This document shows positions 25,101 through 33,816 of a DNA stretch of 64,000 nt, one piece after another. The first letter of the stretch is position 1. Each line of letters starts with the position of its first letter. Origin of the DNA: Bacteroidales bacterium UBA1756 (lineage in GTDB: Bacteria; Bacteroidota; Bacteroidia; Bacteroidales; WCHB1-69); NCBI GenBank assembly GCA_002314795.1, contig DCHI01000045.1, positions 1 through 64,000 on the forward strand. Direction: 5' to 3'. A program made the translations under genes and the position numbers. The notes beneath the pieces are model-generated. The model saw only the letters and a list, made by a program, of their open reading frames with translations, did not search any database and was not told the origin of the DNA.

Positions 25101-27883
25101 CAAGAGGCGAAGAAACCACTTGGGAAATTGAATACAACGGCGTTCGTGAAGTGGTTTACGAACACCCCTACACCATCACTAACTTGAATCCAGCTACCGA
25201 CTACACTTTCCGTGTTCGCGCTCTTTGTTCTGCTACCGATTCCTCTTATTGGACAAGCAGCTCTTTCACTACGGAATGTGCAACCATCTATATTACTTCA
25301 ACCAACTCTTATACCCAAGATTTTGAAGGCACCGTTTTCCCGCCTCGTTGCTGGAATACTGTTCATACAGCAGGTTCTTCCTCTTATGTGTGGCAAATGA
25401 GTTCATACGAAAGTCATAGCGGTACTCAGAGCGCTTACTTGCCGGACCAGTCGGTTGGTAACCGTACCGATTTGATTACTTGCGAATTTAATATTCCTAC
25501 GCCGAATGCTTACCAAATTCGTTGGTGGCAATATCGTAGCGAGTATTATTCTGTAAAACCGAATGAAGGTGTGAAGATTTGGGTGAATACGACTCCTGAT
25601 ACAGTTGGTGGCACAGTGCTTGAATACGTCCATCGTGAATATACGTTGTCTCCTGCTGAAAATGCCGAAGGTTGGTATGAATACGAGGCCGTTATTCCGA
25701 CTTCGGGTAATGTCTATTTTATCTTCCAAGGTATTAGTGAATATGGTAGTGGTTCCTACATTGACGATGTTACGGTTGAAATCGCTCCTACCTGTTTGAA
25801 AGTCCGCAACATCGCAGCTTCACAAATTACCAGCAGCAGTGCCGTAATCAGCTGGCTTGCGCAAGATCCTACTCAAAACCTTTGGGAAATCGCTCTCGAT
25901 AGCAATACAACCGTTATTGCCAACAGTAATCCTTTCACCTTGACCGGTTTGATGGAAAATACAGATTACGTCATCAATGTTCGTGCTATCTGCAGTGCAA
26001 CGGATACTTCCTTCTGGGCTAATACCCCTTGCTCTTTCACTACCGATTGTAATCCAATGACGTTAACCGACTCCATCTTCTATTATGATGATTTTGAAAG
26101 CTATACGGCAAGTACCAGTATCTCAGACGCTAATGCGGAAATTCCTGACTGCTGGGATTTCAACTATAGAGGTAGCACAGCAGGTTATGCTCCGCACGTT
26201 TATCAAAGTTCATCCTATACTGGAAACTCCAAGGCGTTGATTATGACGACTGGTAATAGTGCTACTTATGGTTACAATGTCTATTCTGCTCTTCCCGAAT
26301 TTACCAATGCCGCCAATGATTTGGAATTGGATTTCGATGTTTGTATGAGCAGTTCTACCTACCACAATCTTTCTTTAGGTTATATGACGGACTATACCGA
26401 TGACTCCTCTTTCGTGGCATTGGAAACTTTCCCCATTTCCTACTATACAAATGGTTTCCAACATTATGAAATCTTTATTTCTGACTACAATGCCACTATT
26501 CCGGCAGGTGCTCGCTTGGCATTCCGTTGGAGCGGAACTTCATCATCTTCCTACTATGTTTTTATTGATAATGTCCGCGTAAGAATTGCTCCTACTTGCC
26601 GTCGTCCGCAGAATGTTACGGTTTCCAATATCGGAATGAACGATGTCACCATTACTTGGACTCCTGGTTTGGATGAAACACAATGGGAAGTCACTGTCGG
26701 TAATGCTGTTGATACGTTGGTTAATGATACAACCGTTACAATTACCGGTTTAATGGCAACGACACATTATGCTGTTCTGGTCCGTTCTATCTGTTCTGCA
26801 ACCGATATGTCCGATTGGACTGACTCCGTTGACTTTATGACTTTGTGCGATGGAATTACCATCACTCGCGAAGAACCCTATTTGGAAGATTTCTCAAGCT
26901 ATACTGCTACAACGTCTATTAGCACTTTTGGTGAACAACCTGACTGCTGGGACTTCATTTATTCGGGCACTTCTGCCGGTTATGCTCCGCACGTTTACCA
27001 AGGCACCTATTCTCCTAATGCAGACAATGCTTTGGTAATGACTTCCGGTAGTTCAAGTTATGGAACGAACACCTTTGCGATTCTTCCTCTTTATACCAAT
27101 GAATTGAATACGTTGGATATCTCTTTCAAGGTAAAGATGGAAAGCGCTTCTTATGGTACGCTCTATTTGGGTTATATGACCGACATTACAGATGCTACTA
27201 CCTTTGTTCAGTTGGAACAAGTTCCGAGTGCAACAACTGGAACGGATTACGAATACTCACTTGCTACGCAAACCTTCCCCGCAAATGCTCGCTTGGCATT
27301 CAAATGGAGTTACACTTCTTCATACTATAGTGTTGGTATTGATGACGTTATGGTCTTCTTGGGCTGTGAAGCTCCTACCGATGTGGAAGTGGATGAAAAC
27401 AACACGGTTACTTGGGACGGCGGTGATGCTGCCGGATGGAACCTGATGTACATTGTCAATGGTGACAGTACGACAGTTCACGCTCCAAATACGATTTACA
27501 CATTAACGAATCTTCCCGATAATGCCGATGTTACCGTAATGGTACAATCCATTTGTGATCCTCTTCACGTGAGCCCGTGGTCAGAACCTGTCACCTTCCA
27601 TACCCCAGGTGATACTACCGGTGTCGCTTCCTACACACAAGTCGTTGCCAACGTCTATCCGAATCCGACAACCGGCATCGTTACCATCCAGTTGACTAAC
27701 AACGAACAGGTAATGAATGGCAATATCCAGATTTGTGACATCTATGGCAGATTGTTGATGGACAGCAAGATTCAAACGGCTCGCTTCGACCTCGATCTGA
27801 GCAGCTATGCTCCGGGCGTCTATATGCTCCGCATCGTGAATGCCAATGCCGTCCTCTCCAATGTGAAGGTGGTTAAAGAATAA
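22163..27883 (+). CDS. Giant secreted Fn3 / choice-of-anchor J / GEVED protein with T9SS type A sorting domain
   Basis: This 1906-residue paralogue of the previous gene has a signal peptide (1-22), then about six anchor-J modules (starting EDFEGGTLPTGW, EDFESTSFPPICW, DNFDAYAG and so on). They alternate with about seven Fn3 modules that share the CSATDSSxW core. One GEVED module lies near residues 803-955 (VIWVNWNNDLAFTDDE ... FEDYTLEV). The C-terminus (VANVYPNPTTGIVTI ... VKVVKE) is a T9SS type A sorting domain. It should be a very large surface protein. Ligand and role are unknown. The strong internal repetition at protein and DNA level favours recombination. Confidence 0.88.
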   Translation: MKKLLFTFCLFVIMMTGMTLSAQVLSEDFEGGTLPTGWTQEYVSGSHSWEFSNSICSSVSAHAGQYSAAFKHSSSGDQTKLISPQMDLTSVLNPQLSFWHVQKDWGGDQDELRVYYRTSPTATWTLLVEYIDNIPSWVYEEMLLPSPSATYQIAFEGLDDYGYNIGVDDIIVMAAPTCLKPTDVTVSNITTTTAEISWTSHSSETAWTISYNGTEIPVTTNPYTLTGLTSATSYTVMVRANCSATDSSLWSTPLSFATVCEANTTFPYVEDFESTSFPPICWSQSRTAVGTGLYGTDYPDGAWAHYTSSMGSNSTGKAQLRDTRAGSIHPLVTTGMDLTSPNGYLMSIDVYRNTSSNPTEGIRIYASSTPAVDANAVEIAFISRDYTVASTVNPDIVGAEATTAWYTYELPVPMTGLTYIIFQGESQYGSATYMDNFQIFEAPTCWKPTGVTASNITANTAVISWQANTGETEWELDVNGDRQVVNSNPFTLTGLNANFQYQVGVRAVCSSTDSSFWSVPASFTTLCDALTITSTTPYEDNFDAYAGVSYSSSNGVIPDCWTTLFTGTSTSYYPHVCTSNSYVPTSGSQAMFMCAYNSTTYGPRTYAVLPAFTNELNTLQISFAYSHYASSSYSKLYVGYMTDATDSNTFVALAEVPHAYYYTNRYNFFEYNITETNIPTGARLALRTVNNNQYSDYTFIDDLRVRIQPTCIRPTNVAVVRIDSTEADFSWTPSGNETEWEIQYDTTGFTLGTGTTIVSNAIPATITGLVYGSSYDVYVRAMCSATDSSDWTLVTHFTVSACTPAPSSVDNNGITNVTFGQMQIVNNTTHPHTSPYYGDYTAQVGDGAAATELTVDITFATNFTYGTVIWVNWNNDLAFTDDEVVYTGESQSDNPTTLSCTFEIPANIPVGTYRMRIGAADSGLDGQIAAGSGYTPCYSGYYGVFEDYTLEVTPTPTCIAPNQITFDTVAADFAIVDWNARGEETTWEIEYNGVREVVYEHPYTITNLNPATDYTFRVRALCSATDSSYWTSSSFTTECATIYITSTNSYTQDFEGTVFPPRCWNTVHTAGSSSYVWQMSSYESHSGTQSAYLPDQSVGNRTDLITCEFNIPTPNAYQIRWWQYRSEYYSVKPNEGVKIWVNTTPDTVGGTVLEYVHREYTLSPAENAEGWYEYEAVIPTSGNVYFIFQGISEYGSGSYIDDVTVEIAPTCLKVRNIAASQITSSSAVISWLAQDPTQNLWEIALDSNTTVIANSNPFTLTGLMENTDYVINVRAICSATDTSFWANTPCSFTTDCNPMTLTDSIFYYDDFESYTASTSISDANAEIPDCWDFNYRGSTAGYAPHVYQSSSYTGNSKALIMTTGNSATYGYNVYSALPEFTNAANDLELDFDVCMSSSTYHNLSLGYMTDYTDDSSFVALETFPISYYTNGFQHYEIFISDYNATIPAGARLAFRWSGTSSSSYYVFIDNVRVRIAPTCRRPQNVTVSNIGMNDVTITWTPGLDETQWEVTVGNAVDTLVNDTTVTITGLMATTHYAVLVRSICSATDMSDWTDSVDFMTLCDGITITREEPYLEDFSSYTATTSISTFGEQPDCWDFIYSGTSAGYAPHVYQGTYSPNADNALVMTSGSSSYGTNTFAILPLYTNELNTLDISFKVKMESASYGTLYLGYMTDITDATTFVQLEQVPSATTGTDYEYSLATQTFPANARLAFKWSYTSSYYSVGIDDVMVFLGCEAPTDVEVDENNTVTWDGGDAAGWNLMYIVNGDSTTVHAPNTIYTLTNLPDNADVTVMVQSICDPLHVSPWSEPVTFHTPGDTTGVASYTQVVANVYPNPTTGIVTIQLTNNEQVMNGNIQICDIYGRLLMDSKIQTARFDLDLSSYAPGVYMLRIVNANAVLSNVKVVKE

Positions 27884-27904
27884 TTCCTAATCTATTTAAT
27901 ACCC

Positions 27905-27937
27905 AAGTCCTCCTCTTTCCGAGGGGGACTTTTTTTA
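27905..27937 (+). terminator. Terminator of the second T9SS repeat-protein gene
   Basis: AAGTCCTCCTC and GAGGGGGACTT pair with one T-G wobble around a short loop, followed by seven T residues. Confidence 0.85.
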
Positions 27938-27973
27938 TATATAGAAATCTATATCTCACTGATTACAAGAACT

Positions 27974-28009
27974 TTACAAACTTTACAAACTTTACAAACC
28001 TTACAAACT
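27974..28009 (+). repeat. Nonamer tandem array (4 copies) abutting the aspC promoter
   Basis: Four units TTACAAACT, TTACAAACT, TTACAAACC and TTACAAACT (the reverse complement of AGTTTGTAA) fill 27974-28009. A degenerate TTACAAGAACT precedes them. The array ends 7 bp before the TATCTTTG box of aspC. Confidence 0.9.
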
Positions 28010-28016
28010 AAATTCG

Positions 28017-28024
28017 TATCTTTG
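28017..28024 (+). promoter_or_regulatory. TAnnTTTG promoter box of the aminotransferase gene
   Basis: TATCTTTGCC lies 45 nt before the ATG at 28070. No TTTG -33 element is found; the nonamer array occupies that place. Confidence 0.75.
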
Positions 28025-28069
28025 CCGCTTTGAAAATTCTATTAATAATTAATATAAAAAACTGTAACT

Positions 28070-29302
28070 ATGGAACTTATATCAAGTAGAGTGAGCAATA
28101 TGGCTCAGTCGGAGACACTTGCTATGACGCAGGTCGCCCGTGAATTGAAAGAAGCTGGTAAAGACGTCATTAGCTTGAGTATCGGCGAACCCGATTTCAA
28201 CACTCCCGAAGTTGTCAAGGAAGCTGCCAAGCAGGCCATTGATGAAAACTGGACCCACTATCCGCCCGTCCCCGGTTATCCGGAACTTAAAAAGGCCATC
28301 TGCGCCAAATTCAAAAGAGACAACAATTTGGATTACACCCCCGAACAAATCATCGTTTCTACGGGTGCAAAACAGTCTATCTACCAAGTTATTATGGCAT
28401 TGGTAAACCCGGGCGAAGAAGTTATCATCCCGGCTCCGTTTTGGGTAACCTACAAAGCCATCGTCCAGTTGGCAGAAGGCAAGTCCGTCTATATCCAAAC
28501 CAAGATTGAAAACGACTTTAAAGTGACGCCGGAACAGCTCCGTGCCGCCATCACCCCCAAAACTAAAATGATGATTTTCAGCAGTCCGTCCAACCCGACC
28601 GGAATGCTCTATTCCCGTGACGAACTGAAAGCCCTCGCCGAAGTTCTTCGCGAATTTCCGAACATTGTCGTAGTTGCCGATGAAATCTACGAACACATCA
28701 ATTTTGAAGGCAAACACGAAAGTATGGCCCAATTCGATTGGATGAAGGAACGCACCGTCACGGTTAATGGTGTGGCCAAAGGTTTCGCTATGACTGGCTG
28801 GCGTATCGGTTTCATCGGTGCTCCACTCGCTATTGCAAAGGCCTGCAATAAGTTACAAGGGCAGGTAACTTCTGCCACCTGCTCCATCGCACAACGCGCC
28901 ACCATCAAGGCAATGGAAATGGATCCGACTACTTCCGAAGATATCATCAATATGCGCAACATTTTTATGAAACGTCGCGATATGGTTTACGAACTTCTTC
29001 AACAGGTTCCCGGTTTCAAGGTCCGTTTGCCGAAGGGGGCTTTCTACTTCTTCCCCGAAGTTTGCAGCTTGTATGGCAAGAATGCTCCCGCCGATTCAGT
29101 CTTTGCTGAAAAATATGGCAAAACCGCCATTGAAAACTCCACCGATTTGTGTATGTATCTCTTGTATGATGCCAATGTTGCTCTGGTACAAGGTGTTGCT
29201 TTCGGTGATGACCGTTGCATCCGCCTTTCATACGCTACGTCCGAAGACAAGCTGAAAGAAGCCGTCAGACGTATCAAAGTAGCTGTTGAAAATTTAAAAT
29301 AG
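28070..29302 (+). CDS. aspC: Pyridoxal-phosphate aspartate aminotransferase (class I, AAT-Ib type)
   Basis: This 410-residue aminotransferase converts aspartate and 2-oxoglutarate to oxaloacetate and glutamate. It shows LSIGEPDFNTPE near residue 36, SSPSNPTGMLYSRDEL near 165-180, VVADEIYEHI near 202 and the PLP-lysine segment VNGVAKGFAMTGWRIGF near 230-246. The length and the conserved Arg near the C-terminus (CIRLSYA) fit the prokaryotic Ib group. Prephenate aminotransferase activity is an alternative within this group. A single-gene unit, it is bounded by its promoter and a terminator. Confidence 0.92.
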   Translation: MELISSRVSNMAQSETLAMTQVARELKEAGKDVISLSIGEPDFNTPEVVKEAAKQAIDENWTHYPPVPGYPELKKAICAKFKRDNNLDYTPEQIIVSTGAKQSIYQVIMALVNPGEEVIIPAPFWVTYKAIVQLAEGKSVYIQTKIENDFKVTPEQLRAAITPKTKMMIFSSPSNPTGMLYSRDELKALAEVLREFPNIVVVADEIYEHINFEGKHESMAQFDWMKERTVTVNGVAKGFAMTGWRIGFIGAPLAIAKACNKLQGQVTSATCSIAQRATIKAMEMDPTTSEDIINMRNIFMKRRDMVYELLQQVPGFKVRLPKGAFYFFPEVCSLYGKNAPADSVFAEKYGKTAIENSTDLCMYLLYDANVALVQGVAFGDDRCIRLSYATSEDKLKEAVRRIKVAVENLK

Positions 29303-29310
29303 TATCATTC

Positions 29311-29346
29311 GGGGAAGTTGGAATAAAAATCCGACTTCCCCTTTTC
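29311..29346 (+). terminator. Terminator between aspC and lpxH
   Basis: GGGGAAGTTGGA and TCCGACTTCCCC form a 12-bp stem with one T-G pair and a 7-nt loop, followed by CTTTTCC. It ends only 9 bp before the next ATG, and no promoter box is visible in that interval. Confidence 0.8.
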
Positions 29347-29354
29347 CAAAATAG

Positions 29355-30101
29355 ATGGAACGCCAGATTTCCGGCACGGTTTATTTCGCATCAGATTTTC
29401 ATCTCGGAGTCCCCGATAGGGAAAGTAGTATCCAACGGGAAGAGGCCATCGTGCGTTGGTTGGACCAGATTTCTGCGGACGCCAATCACCTTTTTTTATT
29501 GGGTGATATCTTTGATTTTTGGTTCGAATATCGCGATGTCGTGCCCAAAGGTTATTTTACTTTCTTTTCTAAATTATTGGAAATAAAGAAGAAAGGAATT
29601 AAAATATACTTTTTTACTGGCAATCACGATATGTGGGTCGGACGTTATCTCGTGGACGAAATCGGAATGGAGGTGTTTCGTTCACAGCAAGTCTTCGTCA
29701 TCAATGGAAAACGCTGTGTCATCGGGCACGGCGACGGCCTCGACCCGCACGACCGCGGCTATTTGCTCATCAAGCGAATTTTCGCCTTTCGCCCCAACAT
29801 CCTTTTGTATGGGGCTCTTCCTCCCCGCTGGGCGTTCGGTATCGCCCGCTTCTGCTCCCACAGCAGCAGAAAAAAAACACAACAACAGGAATTTCACCGT
29901 TTTGACGAGGACATTATGGTGAAATATATCCGTGAGTATTTACGGCACGAAAAAGCCGACTTTTTCATTTATGGACATCGCCATCTGCCACTTCAAATCC
30001 CCGTAGAATCGGCCACCTATTTCAATACCGGTGATTGGCTTTCCCATAATTCGTATTTACGAATTTCCCCGGATTCGTTTCAACTGTTTCAAGGGAACTA
30101 A
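29355..30101 (+). CDS. lpxH: UDP-2,3-diacylglucosamine diphosphatase, LpxH-like metallophosphoesterase
   Basis: This 248-residue calcineurin-type phosphoesterase shows the full metal-binding set: SDFHLGVPD near residue 13, LLGDIFDFWFEY near 48, TGNHDMWVG near 89, GHGDGLD near 123 and GHRHLP near 206. LpxH cleaves UDP-2,3-diacylglucosamine to lipid X in lipid A synthesis. The DFWFEY segment is typical of the LpxH branch in Bacteroidota. The protease genes follow on the same strand after 17 bp. The absence of a visible promoter behind the upstream hairpin is odd. Confidence 0.9.
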   Translation: MERQISGTVYFASDFHLGVPDRESSIQREEAIVRWLDQISADANHLFLLGDIFDFWFEYRDVVPKGYFTFFSKLLEIKKKGIKIYFFTGNHDMWVGRYLVDEIGMEVFRSQQVFVINGKRCVIGHGDGLDPHDRGYLLIKRIFAFRPNILLYGALPPRWAFGIARFCSHSSRKKTQQQEFHRFDEDIMVKYIREYLRHEKADFFIYGHRHLPLQIPVESATYFNTGDWLSHNSYLRISPDSFQLFQGN

Positions 30102-30118
30102 AACAGACTTTTTTATCA

Positions 30119-32230
30119 ATGAAGAAATTCACCAACCTTCTCTTCTTTTTTTGTTTAACAATCGCAGGCACCGTATCTGCTCAAAACGTCCCCGCCGAAA
30201 TGCTCATCCGTTTGGGAACTGTAGCTTATCAGCAACGTACTCCAAATGAAATGCTTCCTACGGTGAAGCACACCGATTTTTTGACGGACAATGGCGACAC
30301 GCTGATGGCTTTGCTCCATTTTGACAATGGCGGTTTTATATTGATGAGTGCAGAGGCCGCCGTCACTCCCGTCCTGGGCTATTCGTTCACCGACGATCTT
30401 CTTTTGGATGATATGGCCCCTTCTTTGCAGAATTGGTTGAATGATTATAAGATACAAATTAAACAAGTTCGGGAAAAGAATCTCGTTCCGACAACAGAAA
30501 CGGAGGCCGAATGGCAGGCTCTCTTTCAGACGACAAAGAATTCTCGCTCGGTTGTCGTAGGCCCTTTGATTGTGGCCAAATGGAACCAGTCGCAGTATTA
30601 TAACGATTTGTGTCCTGCTGACGAGGACTCACCGTATGGCTACGGAGGACACGTCCCTTGCGGCTGTGTTGCTTTGGCTATGGCGATGGTTATTCATTAC
30701 TATCGCTATCCTGTCTCTGGACAAAGTTCCCACAGTTACTATTCCAATTATGGATATCATAGCGTGGTATTTGGAATGCAGGCGTATAATTATGAAGCAA
30801 TGCCCTATAACTTGACGCGCCGATGCAACGAGGTCGCCCGCTTGATTTACCATTGCGGCGTGGCTGTTGATATGGGTTATGCGGCAGATGGTTCAGGAGC
30901 GCAAACGGAAGATACGAAGGACGCCTTGAAAAACTATTATAAGTATGATAATGAAATTTCATTTACCCATCGTAATGGCTGGGGCGGCAATTATTCAGAT
31001 AGTCAATGGATTGCTCTTCTGAAATCTGATTTAAATCAAAATCGTCCCATCATCCATTCTGGCTGTTCAGAGGATGGATGTCACGCTTTCTTGTGTGACG
31101 GCTACGATAGCGACAATCTTTTCCATTTCAACTGGGGATGGGGAGGTAGTGGAAATGGTTATTTTTCAATCAATAATCTGCACTCTGGCAATGGCGACTT
31201 TAATTACGACCATAGAATCGTTTACAAGATTCATCCTCCAGCGAATACCTATCCTACCTATTGTCAAAGTAAAACCATTACTAATACCTACGGCTCCATT
31301 GAGGATGGAAGCGGACATTTGGATTATTTGAACAATACCGATTGTACCTACGTTATTGCTCCGACCAATGGTAAAAGTGTGACGGTGACGATGGTGGATT
31401 TGCATACCGAAGAAAATGCGGATTTTGTCAATGTTTATGACGGAGATCCTGAAAATGGAGGTAATTTACTGCACTCATTTTCGGGAACGACATTCAATCC
31501 TTCCGAAAGTTTTTATTCTCCGACCGGTGTGGCTTACATCACGTTCCATACGAACGGTGCCACCGTGGATCAAGGTTGGCGCCTCCGATTCACTGCCAAA
31601 AGAAACGTTCAGTGCAATACCAATAAAACGTTCACCACGGCCACGGGCAGTTTTACAGACGGCAGCGGTGACGAAGAATATGCTTCGGACGCCTCCTGCT
31701 CTTGGAAAATTGCTCCGACCAACGCTACCTACGTGAATCTGAATTTCACCCAGTTTGATTTGAGCCCCGAAGATTACGTTACCATCTACAAGGGATCTTC
31801 ATTGTCCGCCTTGACCGAGGTAGGTACTTATACGGGTTCATCATTGCCCTCCGCCGTTCACAGCACCGGTGCCATCAAAGTTGTTTTCTCCAGTGACAAC
31901 TACCTTCAGCGTGCGGGCTTTGCCGCCAATTGGACGTCCGACGGTACCGAAATCGAAGACCCCGAAGCCGTCGCTTCCTACGAAAATGTTGAATTTGACT
32001 TGTTCCCAAATCCGGCCAATACTTCCGTGGAACTGGTCCTTCCGGCGCAGTTCAAAAACGGGCACCTTCGTCTGACCGATATGACCGGTCGTGTCGTGTC
32101 CGACCGTGAAATCACCAACGAGGCCGGTTCTGCCATCATCTCTATCTCTGAAATCCCTTCAGGAATTTATTTGGTTACGTTGTTTAACCAAAAATATATT
32201 TCTTCTAAAAAATTGATTATCAAACACTAA
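30119..32230 (+). CDS. C10 family cysteine peptidase (streptopain-like) with CUB domains and T9SS sorting domain
   Basis: This 703-residue secreted protease has a signal peptide (1-21) and a Spi-type pro-region (about 22-140). The C10 catalytic domain (about 145-380) has the nucleophile in PCGCVALAMAMVIHYY (Cys183 by alignment to SpeB), His322 in CHAFLCDGYD and the FNWGWGGSGNGYF region. Two CUB-like domains (about 385-492 and 498-606) follow. The C-terminus (FDLFPNPANTSVEL ... KKLIIKH) is a T9SS type A sorting domain. It resembles the PrtT/interpain proteases of oral Bacteroidales. It overlaps the next protease gene by one base (TAATG). Confidence 0.92.
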   Translation: MKKFTNLLFFFCLTIAGTVSAQNVPAEMLIRLGTVAYQQRTPNEMLPTVKHTDFLTDNGDTLMALLHFDNGGFILMSAEAAVTPVLGYSFTDDLLLDDMAPSLQNWLNDYKIQIKQVREKNLVPTTETEAEWQALFQTTKNSRSVVVGPLIVAKWNQSQYYNDLCPADEDSPYGYGGHVPCGCVALAMAMVIHYYRYPVSGQSSHSYYSNYGYHSVVFGMQAYNYEAMPYNLTRRCNEVARLIYHCGVAVDMGYAADGSGAQTEDTKDALKNYYKYDNEISFTHRNGWGGNYSDSQWIALLKSDLNQNRPIIHSGCSEDGCHAFLCDGYDSDNLFHFNWGWGGSGNGYFSINNLHSGNGDFNYDHRIVYKIHPPANTYPTYCQSKTITNTYGSIEDGSGHLDYLNNTDCTYVIAPTNGKSVTVTMVDLHTEENADFVNVYDGDPENGGNLLHSFSGTTFNPSESFYSPTGVAYITFHTNGATVDQGWRLRFTAKRNVQCNTNKTFTTATGSFTDGSGDEEYASDASCSWKIAPTNATYVNLNFTQFDLSPEDYVTIYKGSSLSALTEVGTYTGSSLPSAVHSTGAIKVVFSSDNYLQRAGFAANWTSDGTEIEDPEAVASYENVEFDLFPNPANTSVELVLPAQFKNGHLRLTDMTGRVVSDREITNEAGSAIISISEIPSGIYLVTLFNQKYISSKKLIIKH

Positions 32231-33816
32231 TGAACAATCGTCATCTTTGGTTCCCTGTTGCCATCTCTTTTTTGGTGGGAATGATTGTCGCTTTAATCAT
32301 TTTCAAAAGATTACAGCCCAAAAGCTATCAGTTACAAAATGATTTTTCAAAAATCAGTGAAGTATTGGGTTATGTGAACGAGTATTATCTGGATACGGTT
32401 GATAATGAGCAACTTGTTCAGACGGCTTTGCGGGCGATGTTGGAAAGTTTGGACCCCCATTCTGCGTACGCTACCGCCGAAGAAAACAAGCAACTTACGG
32501 AATCATTGAATGGCGCTTTCGAGGGTGTTGGTATTCAATTCAATATTATTGATGACACGGTGATGGTTGTTGCTGTGGTGAATGGTGGACCATCCGAAAA
32601 AGTGGGCATCCGTGCGGGAGACCGTATCGTTTCGGTAAATGATTCGACCATTGCCGGAAACGGAATCACCAACGAGCAGATTTTTAAACTTTTGAGAGGA
32701 AAAAAACATTCCAAAGTCAAGATAGGAATTCACCGCCCCGGTTTCCCGAAAATCTATTCTTTTACCGTAACTCGCGATGTCATACCTACTTACACGTTGG
32801 ATGTGGCGTATATGCTCAATGCGAAAACCGGCTACATCAAACTGAACGAGTTTGGAGAGAATACCTACAATGAATTTTTGGATGCCATCGTGAGTTTGAA
32901 AGGAAAAGGGATGCAGAACTTGGTTTTGGACTTGCGTGGCAATAGCGGTGGCTATCTCGGAACTGCCATCAATCTGTGTGATGAATTTTTGCCCAAAAAC
33001 GATTTGATTGTTTATACCGAAGGCAGAAATATGCCTGAAAATAAAGTCTTTGCCACTTCTATCGGAAGTTTTGAAAAAGGCAAATTGGTCGTTCTTATTG
33101 ATGATTTCAGCGCCTCTGCCAGCGAAATTGTGGCGGGCGCCGTGCAGGATAATGACCGTGGTTGGGTGATTGGACGCCGCTCGTTTGGAAAAGGACTTGT
33201 GCAACAGCAGTTTACACTTTCCGACAGCTCTACCATTCGTCTGACCGTGGCCCGCTATCATACGCCGAGCGGTCGCTGCATTCAACGCAAGTACGACAAA
33301 GGAACGGAGGATTATTATGCCGATATGCTCCGTCGTTACGAGGGGGGAGAAATGGACTACGCCGATAGCATCAAGTTGGATAAGACCTTGCAGTATAAAA
33401 CGAAAAAAGGTCGTACTGTCTATGGTGGCGGTGGCATTATGCCCGATTTCTTTGTCCCACTCGACCGCGACAGCAATGCAATGGCTTTCAACGAGATATA
33501 CAATTCCGGCTTGCTGATTGACTTCACGTTCAATTATGCCAACAACCATAAAGTTGAATTGGAAAGAAAGTACCCTACGGCAAACGTTTTCGTCTCTCAA
33601 ATGGTTGTTTCTGATGCCGTTGTTTCCGAATTTCTCCGTTTCTATCAATCAAAGGGAAATACTGTTCCCAAGATGAATGCCGTCAGCCAGAAAGAACTGA
33701 AATTGTGGCTTAAAGCAATGATTGGTAGGAATTTATATAAGGAAGAAGGTTTTTATCCGGTCATCAATTCCACCGACAAGACGATATTGAAGGCGTTGCA
33801 AGTAATTGGCAAGTAG
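32230..33816 (+). CDS. S41 family C-terminal processing peptidase (CtpA/Prc type)
   Basis: This 528-residue serine protease has an N-terminal membrane anchor (FPVAISFLVGMIVALIIF). A PDZ domain follows (about 92-180, GVGIQFNIID ... GIRAGDRIVSVND), then the S41 domain with LVLDLRGNSGGYL near 231. Spacing to E. coli Prc suggests Ser296 in DDFSASASEI and Lys321 in RSFGKGLVQ as the catalytic dyad. It works in the periplasm on unfolded C-termini. Its ATG overlaps the stop of the C10 peptidase, so the two are translationally coupled. The TAG stop lies inside the first unit of a downstream repeat. Confidence 0.93.
   Translation: MNNRHLWFPVAISFLVGMIVALIIFKRLQPKSYQLQNDFSKISEVLGYVNEYYLDTVDNEQLVQTALRAMLESLDPHSAYATAEENKQLTESLNGAFEGVGIQFNIIDDTVMVVAVVNGGPSEKVGIRAGDRIVSVNDSTIAGNGITNEQIFKLLRGKKHSKVKIGIHRPGFPKIYSFTVTRDVIPTYTLDVAYMLNAKTGYIKLNEFGENTYNEFLDAIVSLKGKGMQNLVLDLRGNSGGYLGTAINLCDEFLPKNDLIVYTEGRNMPENKVFATSIGSFEKGKLVVLIDDFSASASEIVAGAVQDNDRGWVIGRRSFGKGLVQQQFTLSDSSTIRLTVARYHTPSGRCIQRKYDKGTEDYYADMLRRYEGGEMDYADSIKLDKTLQYKTKKGRTVYGGGGIMPDFFVPLDRDSNAMAFNEIYNSGLLIDFTFNYANNHKVELERKYPTANVFVSQMVVSDAVVSEFLRFYQSKGNTVPKMNAVSQKELKLWLKAMIGRNLYKEEGFYPVINSTDKTILKALQVIGK

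Noticed and set aside
18394..27883. Repeated modules considered as a CRISPR or non-coding repeat region
   Set aside because: Both stretches are uninterrupted reading frames with signal peptides and sorting domains; the repeats are protein modules.
32503..33648. Long open frame on the minus strand opposite the S41 peptidase (381 codons)
   Set aside because: It lies fully inside a well-supported gene, has no promoter box or conserved motif, and its composition follows from the codon pattern of the plus strand.
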